Source: Straminergon stramineum (lineage: Eukaryota > Streptophyta > Bryopsida > Hypnales > Calliergonaceae). Taken from it: a stretch of DNA of 64,000 nucleotides. Shown in pieces: positions 1-12,079 of this stretch; the stretch's first letter is position 1; each line of letters starts with the position of its first letter. The stretch is from positions 36,027,001-36,091,000 of the forward strand of contig OY987265.1 of NCBI GenBank assembly GCA_963920665.1. The letters run 5' to 3'. Under the pieces are notes generated by a model. It did no database searches. It saw only the letters and a program-made list of their open reading frames with translations, and had not been told where the DNA came from. The position numbers were made by a program, and so were the translations under genes.

Positions 1-2082
1 TGCAATCTACATGGTCAATTAAAAAAAATTATTCCATGCATTTTTACAATTTGGTCTAGAGCAAGATTCTACAATTGATATTAGAAAAAAATAGTTATGA
101 AAATTTCTTGCTCTTGGCAATAGAAATAGTAGTTTTGAATGGTTTCTAGTGAAAAAAGGCCTTGGAACATTTTTGGGTGAATGTGGTTAAGACTTTAGAG
201 GTTTTCATAAAGTAAAAGTGTCCTTGGTGGGGTTGAATGTGATTGTTTTGAGTGAATTAATATTCATTGAGCAAGGTTCAAGTACTACTTTTTTTTCTTC
301 TAAAGCCGGCTTTAGGCAATTAACCATGATTTAACTAATTATGGACTTATCCACAAATTATGGACATTCTTTGTAATTGAACATGTATCAATTGGTAGCC
401 GATGCTTGTCTGTATTTTCTTTTTTAAAATTTCATTTGACCCAAAATGATGTTTTGAATCCATTTTAATTCAAAAGTTTACATTTGGACCACATATAGAT
501 CATATTTTCATCATTCATCTATAGATGCAATGTTAATTTTGGACTATAGAAAGTCTAGAATGAGTTAAATTGGAGTTAATTCGAATGCAATGATGACCTT
601 TAGGTTGAAATCGGTTTAGACAATTTCTAGGAGTGCCCTTTAGACTTTATGTATTGATATATGTAGAAGCACTGCAACTAAAATGGATTGAAGATAGGAT
701 GAGAATGGTGAAATGTAGCCATAACAAAAATAATAAAATTTTAAAATCATAAGAATAAAATTGAAGGTCATAGTGTCTTTTGATTGAGGGAACTCAAAAT
801 GTTTTGAGGGACCAATGAGATCCTCTAGCTTTGGGGGTTTAATTAATTTACAAAACAAAGGCCAAAAAAATTGGAATTCAAACTAAATAAATATGAGAGT
901 TGAAAGTTTTTGAAGCCAATTAATCGGATTTTTGAGGATTTTGTATTGATGGATATTGGAGCCAATGCTCACTATTGGTCAACATACACCTCCAAAGTCC
1001 ACCATACGAGTTCACAATTGCTAAGACTTCCATATCAATTGAAATATGTAGATTTATTATAAACCTCAAATGACTAGCCTATTACCTCTTTTTCAAACTT
1101 CATTTGCAAGTACCTATGAATGTAATTTCTTGTATTCATTTCTTAGAGATATGATTACATGTCTTCTACTAGTTATACAAAATTTATACTTTTTTGTGAA
1201 AATTTGAAATTATTGTAAATTTTTGAACAAAAAGTAAAATAATTACAATCAAATAACCCCTATTTAACAAACTATGGACATATCTATAGTCTAGAAATAA
1301 TATTGCAGTTATAAATGAATGATGAAAATTTGACATCTATAATCCAAATGTAGACTTCTGAGTTTAAAATGGATCAATATTATCATTTTGGATCAAATAA
1401 AATTGAAAAAAAAATGAAAAATAGACAAGTGTCGGTTGCCAACCTATTCACTTTCAATTGTGGAGAATGTCCATAATTAGCTAAATCTCAATATAAAATA
1501 ATTTGCACCATAAATGCAAGTGATGCTAAAAGATATAGAAATTTCTCCATAGGTTTATAATATAGTATAGAGCATTATGGTGCAATGATTTTTATAGTGT
1601 CACGCTAAAATTAAAAAAATCAATACTCCATATTTATAGATCCAAAGTTCAAATTGCTAAATAATTGCAATGATGACCTTCAAGTTGGAATTGATAAAGC
1701 CAATTTTGGGACTTTGTATCTTTCCGACATATTTCGTAGTGTAGTACATTGTGGTGCATAATTTTTTCATTGTGTCGTTCAAAAATCAGAAAATTAGCAT
1801 TTCTTGGTTGCAAATTTAATTTCCACATATTTGGCCCATATCTCTGAAAATTTTCTATATTTTAAGTAGAAGGACAAATGAATAGATGAAAAGTATCATT
1901 AAAAACTAATTTTTCATAGAAATCGAAGGCTTTCTGGGTTTCAATACCCATATGATTCAAATTCCCATCATCAAGGTCTCTTGACCAAAAAATAGGGCCT
2001 CAAAACCTTTAGCCAAGCACTCATAATGTTGAGAGTACCAAAAATCCTAGTTATAATTGTAATATATGGGTTCAATGAGCAA
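1..2082. other. AT-rich intergenic DNA without genes
   Basis: Apart from the inverted repeat, nothing coding is visible. The stretch about 60-180 resembles about 30690-30850 (shared CAATAGAAAT and a following AAAAAAGGC context), so part of it is dispersed repeat. ATGATGACCTT occurs near 590 and 1670 in a shared context, a second weak direct repeat. Confidence 0.5.
328..1492. repeat. Inverted repeat, arms about 230 bp
   Basis: The left arm, about 328-556, and the right arm, about 1264-1492, are reverse complements with many differences. Matched landmarks are TTGGTAGCCGATGCTTGTC on the left and GACAAGTGTCGGTTGCCAA on the right, and the paired TAATTATGGAC and GTCCATAATTA. The ~700-bp spacer is AT-rich without a reading frame. 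It could be a foldback transposon or two diverged copies in opposite orientation. I could not define clean ends or a target duplication. Confidence 0.6.
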
Positions 2083-2291
2083 GGGGTGCTATTATGTGAG
2101 ACTAGAAGACTATACACCTAGGTTATAGGTGTCTATTTAATAGAAACCTTCCATGAGTATAATGTAGCTATGTTACAAATATCTATATTATAGGTGATTA
2201 CATTATAAGCACCTTCTATGCTTGGGGTATATCCACTTATCCATATGCTCAGGGCCCACATTCTTGCATTTTCATGCTCACAAATGTAGTG
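2083..2291 (+). mobile_element. Degenerate copy of a ~240-bp TIR element (copy 1)
   Basis: This begins GGGGTGCTATTATGTGAG and carries the family core of GTTATAGGTGT and TATTATAGGTG motifs and CACCTTCTATG, then ends near a GCTCAC-type terminus. It is colinear with the better preserved copies near 7902 and 12552 but is shorter and more diverged. It carries no reading frame, as expected of a MITE. Confidence 0.6.
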
Positions 2292-2319
2292 AAAATTGTG
2301 AAGGGTTGCATTATGCAAA

Positions 2320-3465
2320 CCTTATCAGTTTGGAATTGGGTTGAATAGTCTCAATTCTATAATATCAAGGAACATGACCATGCAATTCAACACACATGGC
2401 AAAAGGTTCATTCATTATCCACAATTTGAAAGGATGCTTTGGGATTACCATTACAACCATGTAGGGAACCACATTAGAATCCCAATGTATGAGAAAAGTC
2501 CCCTTAGGGACAACAATGGGGAGCTATATGTTTTTGCTTTGTCTGCCTACAATGTGTCTTTTTCTTTTACTAAAAATTGAGTTGATTGAAACAATGTCTA
2601 TAAAAAAATCCTTTGAATCGTTGTTCTATTGTAAACCAACATGAAATCATGAATCCAATTAGTCCACATATATACAACAACCAAAGGGGCGACAATGGAT
2701 CATCCTACTTTATTGTCAGCTACATGTTTTTGCTTTGACCACCTACAACATCCCTTTCCTTCTTTCTTTCTTAAAAGAAGCCCAAAATATTCTTCAATCC
2801 ACCATTCATTGTATTGCCAAAAACAAAGGTTATTAAAAACCCGGCAAACCTAATTGCGTGCTACGACCAAAGTGATGGCAAACATTGGGTGTGTCTCTCC
2901 TTGGAAAGGGTCAACAAAAGCCCAACTTATTATTAAGTACCCCCATACATGTTTGGCTTTCTGCCAGCCTTGTGGCAGACCTCCGCTCAAATGTGAGCTT
3001 TGCAATGGCTATTCGTCGACAGCACTTGAGAGCAACTAGACTATCTTAAGCTTAGGGTGCAGGCCGCAAGACAAGGCCTGCCGGTAGACCACATGGCTTT
3101 GCTGATAAAAAGGACCCAGATCGAAATCGGAAAATCAAATCAGCTAGGCATGTTCTGAGCACTTTGCTTGTTTGTCGGCAACTACGCTAACATATCATAC
3201 AATCTCAATGAAAATTTCACATTTGGATCAGGGAGTACTGACCATATTTTATCTGATCCTCAACAAGATCAATTTTAGAATTCTGTGTAACTTGTATATT
3301 CGTATTTGAAAACACTCACATGGAAAATCCATTGCAGGAATAAAAAATTATTATCCTTGAAAATATTATAGTTTTTGATAGTGATAATGAGTCACAGTAT
3401 AATTCATTTTGGAAGATTGCAGGTGCCAGCATCATAACATAATGTTCTCCAAAAAGGGTGGGAAG
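2320..3465. other. Intergenic DNA, no supported gene
   Basis: Short open frames exist but none has a domain, a plausible start or a homologue I recognise. The patch 2820-3110 is less AT-rich and contains a short Cys-rich frame (PCGRPPLKCELCNG). It may be a worn fragment of an unknown gene or repeat. Confidence 0.4.
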
Positions 3466-3594
3466 CAGGGCCTTTTTCTTTTGTGAAATTTAGCCTGATT
3501 TGTTAGAATCTGACCACTGTGAATCTATCCCTCCCAAACCTGGCCTCTGCAGTGAAGCCAACACAGGGGACACTAGTCCAAAAAAAAAGCCCTG
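3466..3594. mobile_element. hAT-type MITE, 129 bp
   Basis: The ends are CAGGGCCTTTTTC on the left and AAAAAAAAGCCCTG on the right. Flanks are GTGGGAAG (3458-3465) and GTTGGAAG (3595-3602), a 7 of 8 target-site duplication. Eight-base duplications with CAGGG ends are typical of the hAT superfamily. The interior matches the element at 5118-5300 (ATCTGACCACTGTGAATCT, CAGTGAAGCCAACACA). Confidence 0.85.
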
Positions 3595-3602
3595 GTTGGA
3601 AG

Positions 3603-5109
3603 TTCTCTACAATGCAATCTCAGAGGCAAAAACATTCCATTTTCATTCATTAGGTACTAAAGAATTAAAAAACAGGTCATGAATGATGGAGAAGAAATTG
3701 GCACAAACAAGTTTGTATGATTGGTCCATATTTTAGCAATATAAGCCAACTACTTCACCTTGGAAGGACACTGAGGACATTTTGTGGCCCTTGGAAGGAC
3801 AACCAGACTTTATGCATATTGAAGAAAGGATAATTTTCATCCTTTTTTTATTTTCTTAAATTTTTTTTAAAACCCAGAGTTTATTCCAAGAAGAAAACCA
3901 AGAACAAATGGTGGAAAGCCAAGGGCCAAGCTCTGCAGAAAAGACCACTACCAAACCAACACCAAGATGGTAAACAATATTACAACAAATCTCCACAAGT
4001 GGGTTTTTTCAAGTGCCAAGTAATGACCATGCCATGCCTGGCACTAAAGAATGGGTTTCGTAACCAAGTGTTATCAAACTTCATTTTCATCCACTTTTTG
4101 GTGTGCGGTTTTATTGATGTTGTAGCCATATTATTGAATTAAATTTTAGACATTTTAGTTTAAATTATTTTTGTATGGGGTAGCTTATTAAAAAAAATGG
4201 TACAATGTCCACCTGAGTATCCACTGTATTTCAAGACTTCGTGAGCTTTTCCCCCCAAGTTCAAACTTGATTTTGGCATTCAAAATGATTTTTGGGGGGC
4301 AAAACTAACAACTTGAAGATTGTGAAGTATAGTTTTGACTTCATGTGGAAATTAAATAAAAAAAACTCCTTAAAATAAGCATTTGAGTGAAGTTTGAAGT
4401 TAAGGATTTGTAATTGCATTTCTAAAATATGGAGTGATCCAAAAAAATTCTTAATACCACAATATTTTACACTATACTATACTTCTATTCTAAAAATTTC
4501 AGTTTCTTTAAACGTAGGTAGTATTTAATTTGAGTTTCCTTCATTTATTCTTCAAAAATCCATAGAAATTTGACATTTTCTCCACAAAACTTGAAAGTTT
4601 TTATGACAAATGTTAGACATGTGATTTCATCTTTGAAAAGAAAACCTAAAAAATTCACTCATAAATGGAGAAGAAATAGATGACACATAGTGAGGTCCAT
4701 CCTCCAAGGGGTAAATTTCCTCAATGGCACTGTTCGGGGTATTTTTTGAGTTTTACAAGCTATTTTCATGTAATTCCCATATCAACCCAGTTTCTAAGCC
4801 ACTGAGTCCAAAATAATTTTTTTTTTTTTTTTTCTATTTTATACTCTAAGGATAATTTTTTTAAAGATTTTTTTGCCATTTTCCCCCAATGTTTTAAAAT
4901 TGCAACCAATCCCCCCCCCCCCCCCCCATTTCTTCACCAGATGATTCTCCCCAAATATTGTGACCCTGGTCTCCTTCTTTTTCCGAATCAAGTCATGACA
5001 TGGCATTGTTGAAGTGGAGCACTTGCAGCATTGTCGTACCCGAGCACAAGCATAACAGTTACAAGTGGACTTTGGGTTGAGATGTCTTTGTACTTGTAAT
5101 TTGCCTGGG
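3603..5109. other. Intergenic DNA, no gene seen
   Basis: The sequence is AT-rich with homopolymer runs. No coding exon, RNA gene or clean repeat boundary was recognised. Confidence 0.5.
4911..4927. repeat. Poly-C tract (17 C)
   Basis: This is an uninterrupted run of 17 C, near a T-rich run at about 4818-4833. Another run of 12 C lies at 21459-21470. They are simple-sequence features with no further meaning evident. Confidence 0.9.
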
Positions 5110-5117
5110 GTAGTCAC

Positions 5118-5300
5118 CAGGGCTTTTTTTTGGCAAAATTTCACCATATCTGTCAGAATCTGACCACTGTGAATCTGTCCCTCCAAAATCTGGCCTGTGC
5201 AGTGAAGCCAACACAAGGGACAATAAGGTAAAACAGCCCATTGTGGTCAAATGACCCATAGCGGTCACCGCAATGGGCTTAGTCCAAAAAAAAAGCCCTG
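5118..5300. mobile_element. hAT-type MITE, 183 bp, perfect 8-bp TSD
   Basis: The terminal inverted repeats are CAGGGCTTTTTTTTGG and CCAAAAAAAAAGCCCTG. Both flanks are GTAGTCAC (5110-5117 and 5301-5308), a perfect 8-bp target duplication. It is the same family as 3466-3594 but carries about 55 extra bases near its right end that form a hairpin (AGCCCATTGTGG at about 5235 facing CCGCAATGGGCT at about 5268-5279). It is non-coding and would depend on a hAT transposase supplied elsewhere. Confidence 0.92.
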
Positions 5301-5399
5301 GTAGTCACTAGTCATTAGTCACTACACGGCTGCTGACAATGCAAAATGCAGTAGCAAAGGGACCAACCATTGCTCCTGTATTGAGATAGAAAAGTTTTC

Positions 5400-5580
5400 C
5401 ATTGTTGTGGCTGCAATCAGTTTACAAAACTGGACCAGACCTCTGTGGTCCGGCCTTGGGACCGACGGGGACCGCCCTAAGTGATGATGGCGGTTTCCAC
5501 CCGACCGCACATTCTTACTGCTTGTCCGGCCAGGGCCCCGTGGCCCCCGAGGCCCCCCGTCCTATTGGCAACAATAGTAA
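5400..5580. other. Local GC-rich island of unknown origin
   Basis: About 180 bp are markedly GC-rich (CCGGCCTTGGGACC, GGCCAGGGCCCCGTGG) inside AT-rich DNA. Open frames run on both strands but show no family features. It may be a remnant of a GC-rich repeat. Confidence 0.4.
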
Positions 5581-6965
5581 ACACATTCAATTGTTGCAAT
5601 AAGTTAGCAATTGTTGTAACGGAATAAAAAATGAAATCCAGATAAATCTTGACCCGGAAAACAAGGCCCTGAACATCCCATGCTGCAATCTCATCAGTCA
5701 ATGGTCCAATTTCTTTCTGAAGGAAAGGTGTCCTTTTGGGACAACTTTTGCACCACAAATATAAAACCCTAGGAATCATGAAAGGTTTAAAGTGCACATG
5801 ATAATGGTGTACCCGGCCATGGCTGGGAACAGTATTTTAGTTTTTAAAATTTTGTTTGTTTGTTTTTTTCCAACGAATTGGAAAAGAAGATGGAGCGCAA
5901 AGAATAACTTCAGTGCAAAGATCTAGGACCACTCAAATTTTTTACACCCTGAGTTTTATCCCGAAGGAGTTTGGAATAGCAAACAAACTTATAATATACA
6001 CAAACAAACTTGTAGTAGTATTCATTGTGGAGTTTGGAGTTTCGTGCTTGAGTTTGCTTGCTAACTTATTCTAAACTCCGTCACATGATGGATTGATTAG
6101 AAAAGAATCTTATATTATTAATAGGGTTTTGAAATTGAATGTACATTTTCCAGTCGTGGAAACATTGTCTATGTAGACCATGAGATTTCCGACCAAAAGA
6201 TCTCCATGACGATGTAAACTAGTTTTGGGTCTTGTGTTGTTCAATTATTTAGCCTATGCAAAACATGTTTCTTGCTATTGTTTCGATTTGCAAGGTTTAA
6301 ATTATTAATCACGTGTTCCTCACGATCAACTTGTGATCTCTTGAATCTATTATTCTAAACTTATGGTGTTTGAATTGATTTAAAAATTGAATTCATATAT
6401 GTCATTGTCTAGAATAGTATGATGTATTCCATTGTTATTTGAAATACATATACAAAGGATGCAAAAGGAAAACACACATGACATGAATCGTGAAAACTAT
6501 ACTAATGATGAAAATTAGTGTTTGCAATAGTAAATACAAACTTGAATACTAATTGGAAACAATACTACACCAAAAAAATTATTTAGTGTCATCCCTACTA
6601 ACTAATTACTTGAGGCTATAATTTTTTTACGAAGTATGAATATTTTTACCAAGAGCATAAATATCAATACCATTCAGAGAGGAGGATATCCATAAATCAT
6701 AGTTGGTAAAAACATTCATTGAGAAGAAAAATTTATAGCATTTTGTAATCTATTAGTGTAGGTTACAATTATTACAAATTTTTTTGTACCAATATAACCA
6801 ACACATTATGTCAACATGAACATTAATTGTCAATTACAATAATCTTTTGGTTGTTATCATCTGACATCTTTGAAATTAGTGTTAGTGAATAGATTATTCA
6901 TTCACAACAAAGAATTGCAAATACATACACATAGTAGAAGGCAAATGAAAAAATAAGTATAGTAT
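5581..6965. other. Intergenic DNA, no gene seen
   Basis: AT-rich sequence with no exon or repeat boundary that I could support. Confidence 0.45.
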
Positions 6966-7870
6966 TTAACCCCTAAAGGACCAAGGTGATTTTCCTATCA
7001 AAAAACACTCAAAATTGTCATTTCTATTGCAGAGAAAAAAGAACATTAAAAATTGTTCTTTTTTGCATATCCAACTGTAAGATCTTATACTTGACTAGTA
7101 TATGAATACATGGAAGAAATTTCAGGAACTTTGACCATGAAGATTGCAAGATAAACGCATTTAAAGTGAAGAAAACAAGTTTTTTGCACATTGCTTGACT
7201 AGATTTTTTGGCTTTGAATCTTTTTAGTTCAAATTTTTTGCACTACAGATTTTGATTTTCTACTTATTTATGTTAATTAGTTGAGTTGAGAATCAGCAAA
7301 AAAATTTGGAAAAAAATCACTTAATTTTCACTCATTAAAAAATTGTTAAGAACAGGTGGGTTCAAGATTGAAGAAAAAACTAAATTGTTAATAGTTTTTA
7401 GATGGAATTGAATCCCAATAATCCCAATGGTGAGATTGTTCGAGAAAGAGAATTTAACCTTGTCTAGAATTTTTTTAAGAAAAATTCTAAAAATTGCATT
7501 AAAAAATGAATTCCACAAGTTATTTTTTCAAGAAGATGCTTAGATTGCCCGAAAAAACTAAGATTGTCCATAACTTTCTCATTATTATTCCAAATTGAAT
7601 GAAACAAAGCTTCACATGTAGACAAAAATATAATATTTGAGAAAAAATTTGAAAAAAAATATTTTGACTTTCTGTGATTTTTTTGTACTGCCCGCTGAAT
7701 TCCATTTTTGCTTATTATGCCATAACTTTTGTTCCCAGGCATCAATTAAAATAAAATATAGATTTTCACAAAGCTCTTGCGAAAATACACAACCTCAAAA
7801 AATTCCAAAAAATATCACTAAAATTGAGACAATAAGAACCTACCTGGACCCAAGTACCATTAACAACCAA
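6966..7870. mobile_element. Degenerate TTAACCCC-ended element
   Basis: The left end is TTAACCCCTAAAGGACCAAGG. The interior (GATCTTATACTTGACTAG, GAAGATTGCAAGAT, CATAACTTTCTCATT) is colinear with 42460-43050. There the opposite terminus CTTGGTCCTTTAGGGGTTA is preserved at about 43264-43282. The right end here is eroded, so the limit given is approximate. The termini resemble those of the 645-bp elements at 9475 and 57356. Confidence 0.5.
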
Positions 7871-7901
7871 CACCATGCCACAACATACATGTCGTGAACT
7901 G

Positions 7902-8146
7902 AGGGTTGCTATTATGCGAGCATAGGAGTATGAGCCTATGAGCCTATAATACTACACACCTATGTTATAGGTGTATATACTACAGAAAACGTCTATGATT
8001 ATAGGGTATATATGTTATAAATACCCATATTATAGGTGTTTATGATACATACACCTTCTATAGTGTGGGGTATCTATATTATAGGTACCTATAATGTAGG
8101 CTCAATGCTCACAAGCTCGCATTCTTGGACTCACATACTAGCACTG
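7902..8146 (+). mobile_element. ~245-bp TIR element (copy 2)
   Basis: The ends are imperfect inverted repeats: GGTTGCTATTATGCGAGC on the left and the complement of GCTAGTATGTGAGTCC on the right. The interior is rich in TATAGGTGTATA-like palindromic blocks. It matches the sequence at 12552-12796 in reverse complement over its whole length. No target duplication was certain. Confidence 0.7.
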
Positions 8147-8479
8147 TTGGTCATGAACTTCCCAACAAAACTTAGTATTGCAATCTACTTTCTTCATTGA
8201 CATCTTTAACTCTATCCATTGCAAATTGAAGGAAAAAATGCTTACTAGGATTGGTAAGCTTGCTTAGCCATTGTCCATCTCTACAAGTTGTGTTCTACCA
8301 AACATTGGTTTAATCAACTCAATTTTTATGTTTCCAAACATTTGATCCAAGCACCTTTGATCTTGGTGATGATAAAAGTATTTGTTGGTTGACACAAATG
8401 TGTTGAATATGGTGGCAAAAAACTATTAATTGTTTGTTGTTCAAACAAAAGAGTTGTCAACCTAGGAGTAATACAATGG

Positions 8480-8492
8480 CACTAGTAGAAAA
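8480..8492 (+). repeat. CACTA-type terminus
   Basis: CACTAGTAGAAAA followed by AGGACTATCAA is a left-end terminal repeat of the En/Spm (CACTA) superfamily. The next ~150 bp (GATACCTATAACTAATCAA, CATCCATTTGTTGATGTGGA) are homologous to the sequence after 12080. Which right end pairs with it is unclear. Confidence 0.7.
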
Positions 8493-8979
8493 AGGACTAT
8501 CAAAAGACTAGCGCAAATGAATGCATTTTGAATCATATATATGATACCTATAACTAATCAACAAATGCAATTTTTTTTAGGGTTTGATTCTGTGAGGACT
8601 GTTTACTTAGGACATTTGAGTCATTTAGGACAATGTAGTCATTTTTCATCCATTTGTTGATGTGGAACTTCATCAATCATATTTGTTAACAAGGTTGCTA
8701 ACATGGACATTGTCATTGATGTCTTGATAGGGACATGGTTGACATGGCATATGCCATCCAACGTGCTTGTTGAAATGAAAAAAGCCCCTAATGAGCCTTC
8801 CAAGAAATAGATGAATCTTGTTTTGTGCTAAACTCTAAGGATCTAGGTATAAACTTGAAACAATGCAATCTCCAAAAGTTAGAAGTTTTAGTCGATTTTG
8901 TCTAATGTGGGCCAAAACTCTAGAACTTCAATTAAAAGTTCACCAAATCTGGATTGTAATTAGCCATAAGTGGTAGATC

Positions 8980-10800
8980 ATGTCATGCCCTTCCTGAAAT
9001 GGTAAAGAACTCACTAATCAAAATTTCCTACTAAAAGTTACCTCCTGATGAAGTTCTACCTCTAAATTGATTTAACAAACCTCATCCATCAATTTCTACC
9101 GACCTATTGATCCAAATTTACTTTGGATTTGGGGGGGTAGTTCAAAATCAATTGTAGTTTCTAAGGTTCTAATTTTACTTGAATTGGATGGATGTTTACT
9201 ACTTTCATCTCAATCTAACTTGGTTAAGACCAAATTGCATCCTAAATTATCTTCCTTAATTTTGATCTATTTTCTAATTGTGAGTTAGTTATAAAATCTT
9301 CTAAAGATTCTCTAAATGATCCTAATTTCAAATTGTTCTTTAGTTGCCTTTAGAAGATTCTCATTCACCATCTACTTAATAACTACTACTTTGGACTTTT
9401 AAATTTAACTTGCTACTTTTAGATTTTTTTTAGATTTTTTAATCTATATCGAATAAAATTAGCTATCTAAAATGTTAACCCCTAAATGCTCAAGGCATTT
9501 TCTGAGCTACTAGGAATTTGCTCTAAATTGAACAAAAAGACAACATTTTGTTAAGTTGTATCAATTTTTTTTGAATTGTAACCGATCAAATTCAAACAAG
9601 ACATGTTAGAGATGACATAGGAAAAGAAACCACATCAATATCATTTATGGATTGAAAGATTATAATGTTTGATCATGAGGGTGTTAAAACTACAAAAGTG
9701 ATTTGGAGCCTTTCAATCCTCTTTTTACATGTCAAGTCTAAAAATTTGGTCACCAAAAAAATATGAGTTTAGAGGGTCTAAGAGGCATAATTCCAACCAA
9801 TTCAGGGCTTGGCAAAATCTACTCTACAAATTTTTTTTAAAGAATTTCTAATGTGATTTTTTCTCCTAGATTTAGTGTATTTGAGGATCATTTCCAAAAG
9901 CCTTCAACACTATGGAAAGTCAAGATTGCAATGGAAACCCTTGCACAAAATATTGAATAGAAAAATCATAATCAATCCTTTTCAAAATTGTATTTGTGAT
10001 GCTAAAATTAGACTTCAAAAATACAAACCACTAAAAATAGCAAATTGATTAGGATTTATTTAACTTCAAAGTATTGGCGACACCAAAATTTGGTGCCTCG
10101 GGCATTTAGGGGTTAAGACAATTATAATTTGGACTTTCCTATCAAAAGTTATGGATGGATGAAGTCTGGATGCTAATTCGCACTCTAAAACTTCATCTAC
10201 TATTTTCTACTAATCTATAATTCCAAACTAACTTTTCTATTAGGTCTTGATTGCCTTTGAATTTAATCAAGTTCTCAATATTTTTTTGTTGACTTTTGCT
10301 AGATGATTTTTACTACTTTTCATCCAAATCTAACTTTTTCGATTATTAAACTTCATCCACTCATATTTTCTTCAATCTTAATCTATTTTTAAATTTTAGT
10401 ATGTTTTTGGAAACCACTAGAATTTAACTACTCAATTCTAAATTTAAAGTTGAGTTTCAACAAATTCCTAAAGACTAACTTAATTGTTTATCTCCTAATT
10501 CTAATTCCTATTTCTTTGAAAAAAAATCAAATAATCAAAAGGCAAAGTTAAGTGCATACCTCTAATGCCATTGACACCACACCATCATCCTTTATCATAA
10601 TGGTGATTTTATCGTAGTACCTGCCTTGCTCCATGTTTGTCAATTTTCTTGTTTTTTTTACAAATTCTTGTCTACTTAAATAGGAAGTTTACAAAAGTAA
10701 TTGTAACTCTAAACTAATCTCTTTGCTTTTTCTCTCACCTATTCTTCCTCCTTTCTTTCTTCTATTTCTTAGAATCCCTTATACCGTAGTTGTAGGCCAC
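8980..10800 (+). repeat. LTR-retrotransposon-like repeat R1, split by a DNA element
   Basis: Copies of this family recur at about 21060, 26290, 36540 and 49705. Shared landmarks are the GATGAAGT...AAACTTCATCCA blocks, CTAATCTATAATTC...AACTTTTCT, and a T/C-rich end with CTCTTTGCTTTTTCTCTC. Here it is interrupted at 9475-10116 by the TTAACCCC-ended element. No gag or pol frame is present. The LTR assignment is inferred from copy number, length and TATA-like CTTAAATAGG near 10675. Confidence 0.45.
9475..10116. mobile_element. TTAACCCC-ended DNA element, 642 bp
   Basis: It begins TTAACCCCTAAATGCTCAAGG and ends CGGGCATTTAGGGGTTAA, an inverted repeat of about 18 bp. A second copy in opposite orientation lies at 57356-58001. 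The shared interior includes GATCATGAGGGTGT (about 9674) and the reverse complement at about 57782. TTAA lies at both outer edges. It could be a piggyBac-like TTAA target duplication or simply the end of the terminal repeat. No transposase frame survives. Confidence 0.8.
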
Positions 10801-12079
10801 AATTAGCATATTGATGCCAAATAATTGATTAAAGTTCTTAAAGTAGATTTGGCACTTGAAAATTTAATTATTAAAATTTCAACATTATATTCACATATGA
10901 TTCAAAATATTTGGCATCCAGCTTTAGAAGCCATTTTCATTTGGTGTGTTGGAAGATGAGAAGAGAAATGCTTTATACAAATAGGGTAGTAGTAGGTAAA
11001 ACAACCCATGTGGGATATGTAAATTAGGATTAATAGGAGCTCTTAGTTAAGTCAAAAGCAAAAATTATGTTCAAAGTAGAATTTCCCACCTCATTTAGGC
11101 ATAGTAGAATAACTTTACCAAAAAATTGAACTAGATTTATGTGGAAAATAAAGCTAACTTTCATCTCCAAAAATCCATTTCAGATTTTAGGACTCCGATT
11201 AAAAGTTATGGACAAATTTCAAAGAGGGGGTGGAAGGGACATCTTCTTTGACATTTTCAAACAGTCTCTATGAATTTTGTCTATAACTTTTGATGGGAGG
11301 CTTTAAACCTCAAAAAAATTATTGGGGATCATGAAAGTTAGCTTGATTACACAATTGATTACCTAATATGCTCTATATGTGGTAGATTTTGAAAAGCTTC
11401 GACTAATCTTCAAGTGCAAGCACATCACTCTATACATGTCATTATAGAAATTGACTTGTAATATATGGGAAAGAATAAGTTTAAATTGATGTTTTCATTA
11501 AATGTATGTTCTATAAAAATTATCCTTTATTAAATATTCTTAGTTTGTATTGTAAAACTAGAAAATGGAAACATATTTACAAAACTCCCAATTACAAGAT
11601 GTTTTAGGAAAGAGTTTAGAACAATGTTCAAAAATCATAAAGTCCTAAGTGAATAGGCTAAGGATATCATTGATTGGTAGAAAAAAATCTCCTTTTCAAT
11701 GTACTTGGATGCACTTCCTCTGTTTGGTGAAGCTCCTTTGACAAGATTTTGAAAGCATTCATAATCCACATAGTAGACACCAAATCTCTAACGAATTAGT
11801 TCACCCACTCATGATTTCAAGAACTAAAAAGTCCAATAAATGACTTTCAATAAGAAAACTATCAAAAAGTAGAATGCACCTATTCATCTATGAATATAAT
11901 AGTATACTTGTTAATTCTTATACATGAAGGTTGTTCAACAAGCAAGTGTCAAAATTAAATTTCTTCGGGGAATTTTAGTGCTTCATGTCACCATAAACCA
12001 ATCACAAGATGCCATGTGGCACTTTTCAACCTAAATGATGTAATTTATGTTAGATTTTACCCTCATATAGGCTATCTAG
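10801..12079. other. Intergenic repeat-derived DNA, no gene
   Basis: AT-rich sequence with no supported coding exon. The patch 12000-12060 precedes the CACTA terminus. No other structure was recognised. Confidence 0.4.

Noticed and set aside
2341..2580. 79-codon frame beside the first TIR element
   Set aside because: The frame as translated begins at a TTG, has no domain, and lies in repeat-derived DNA.
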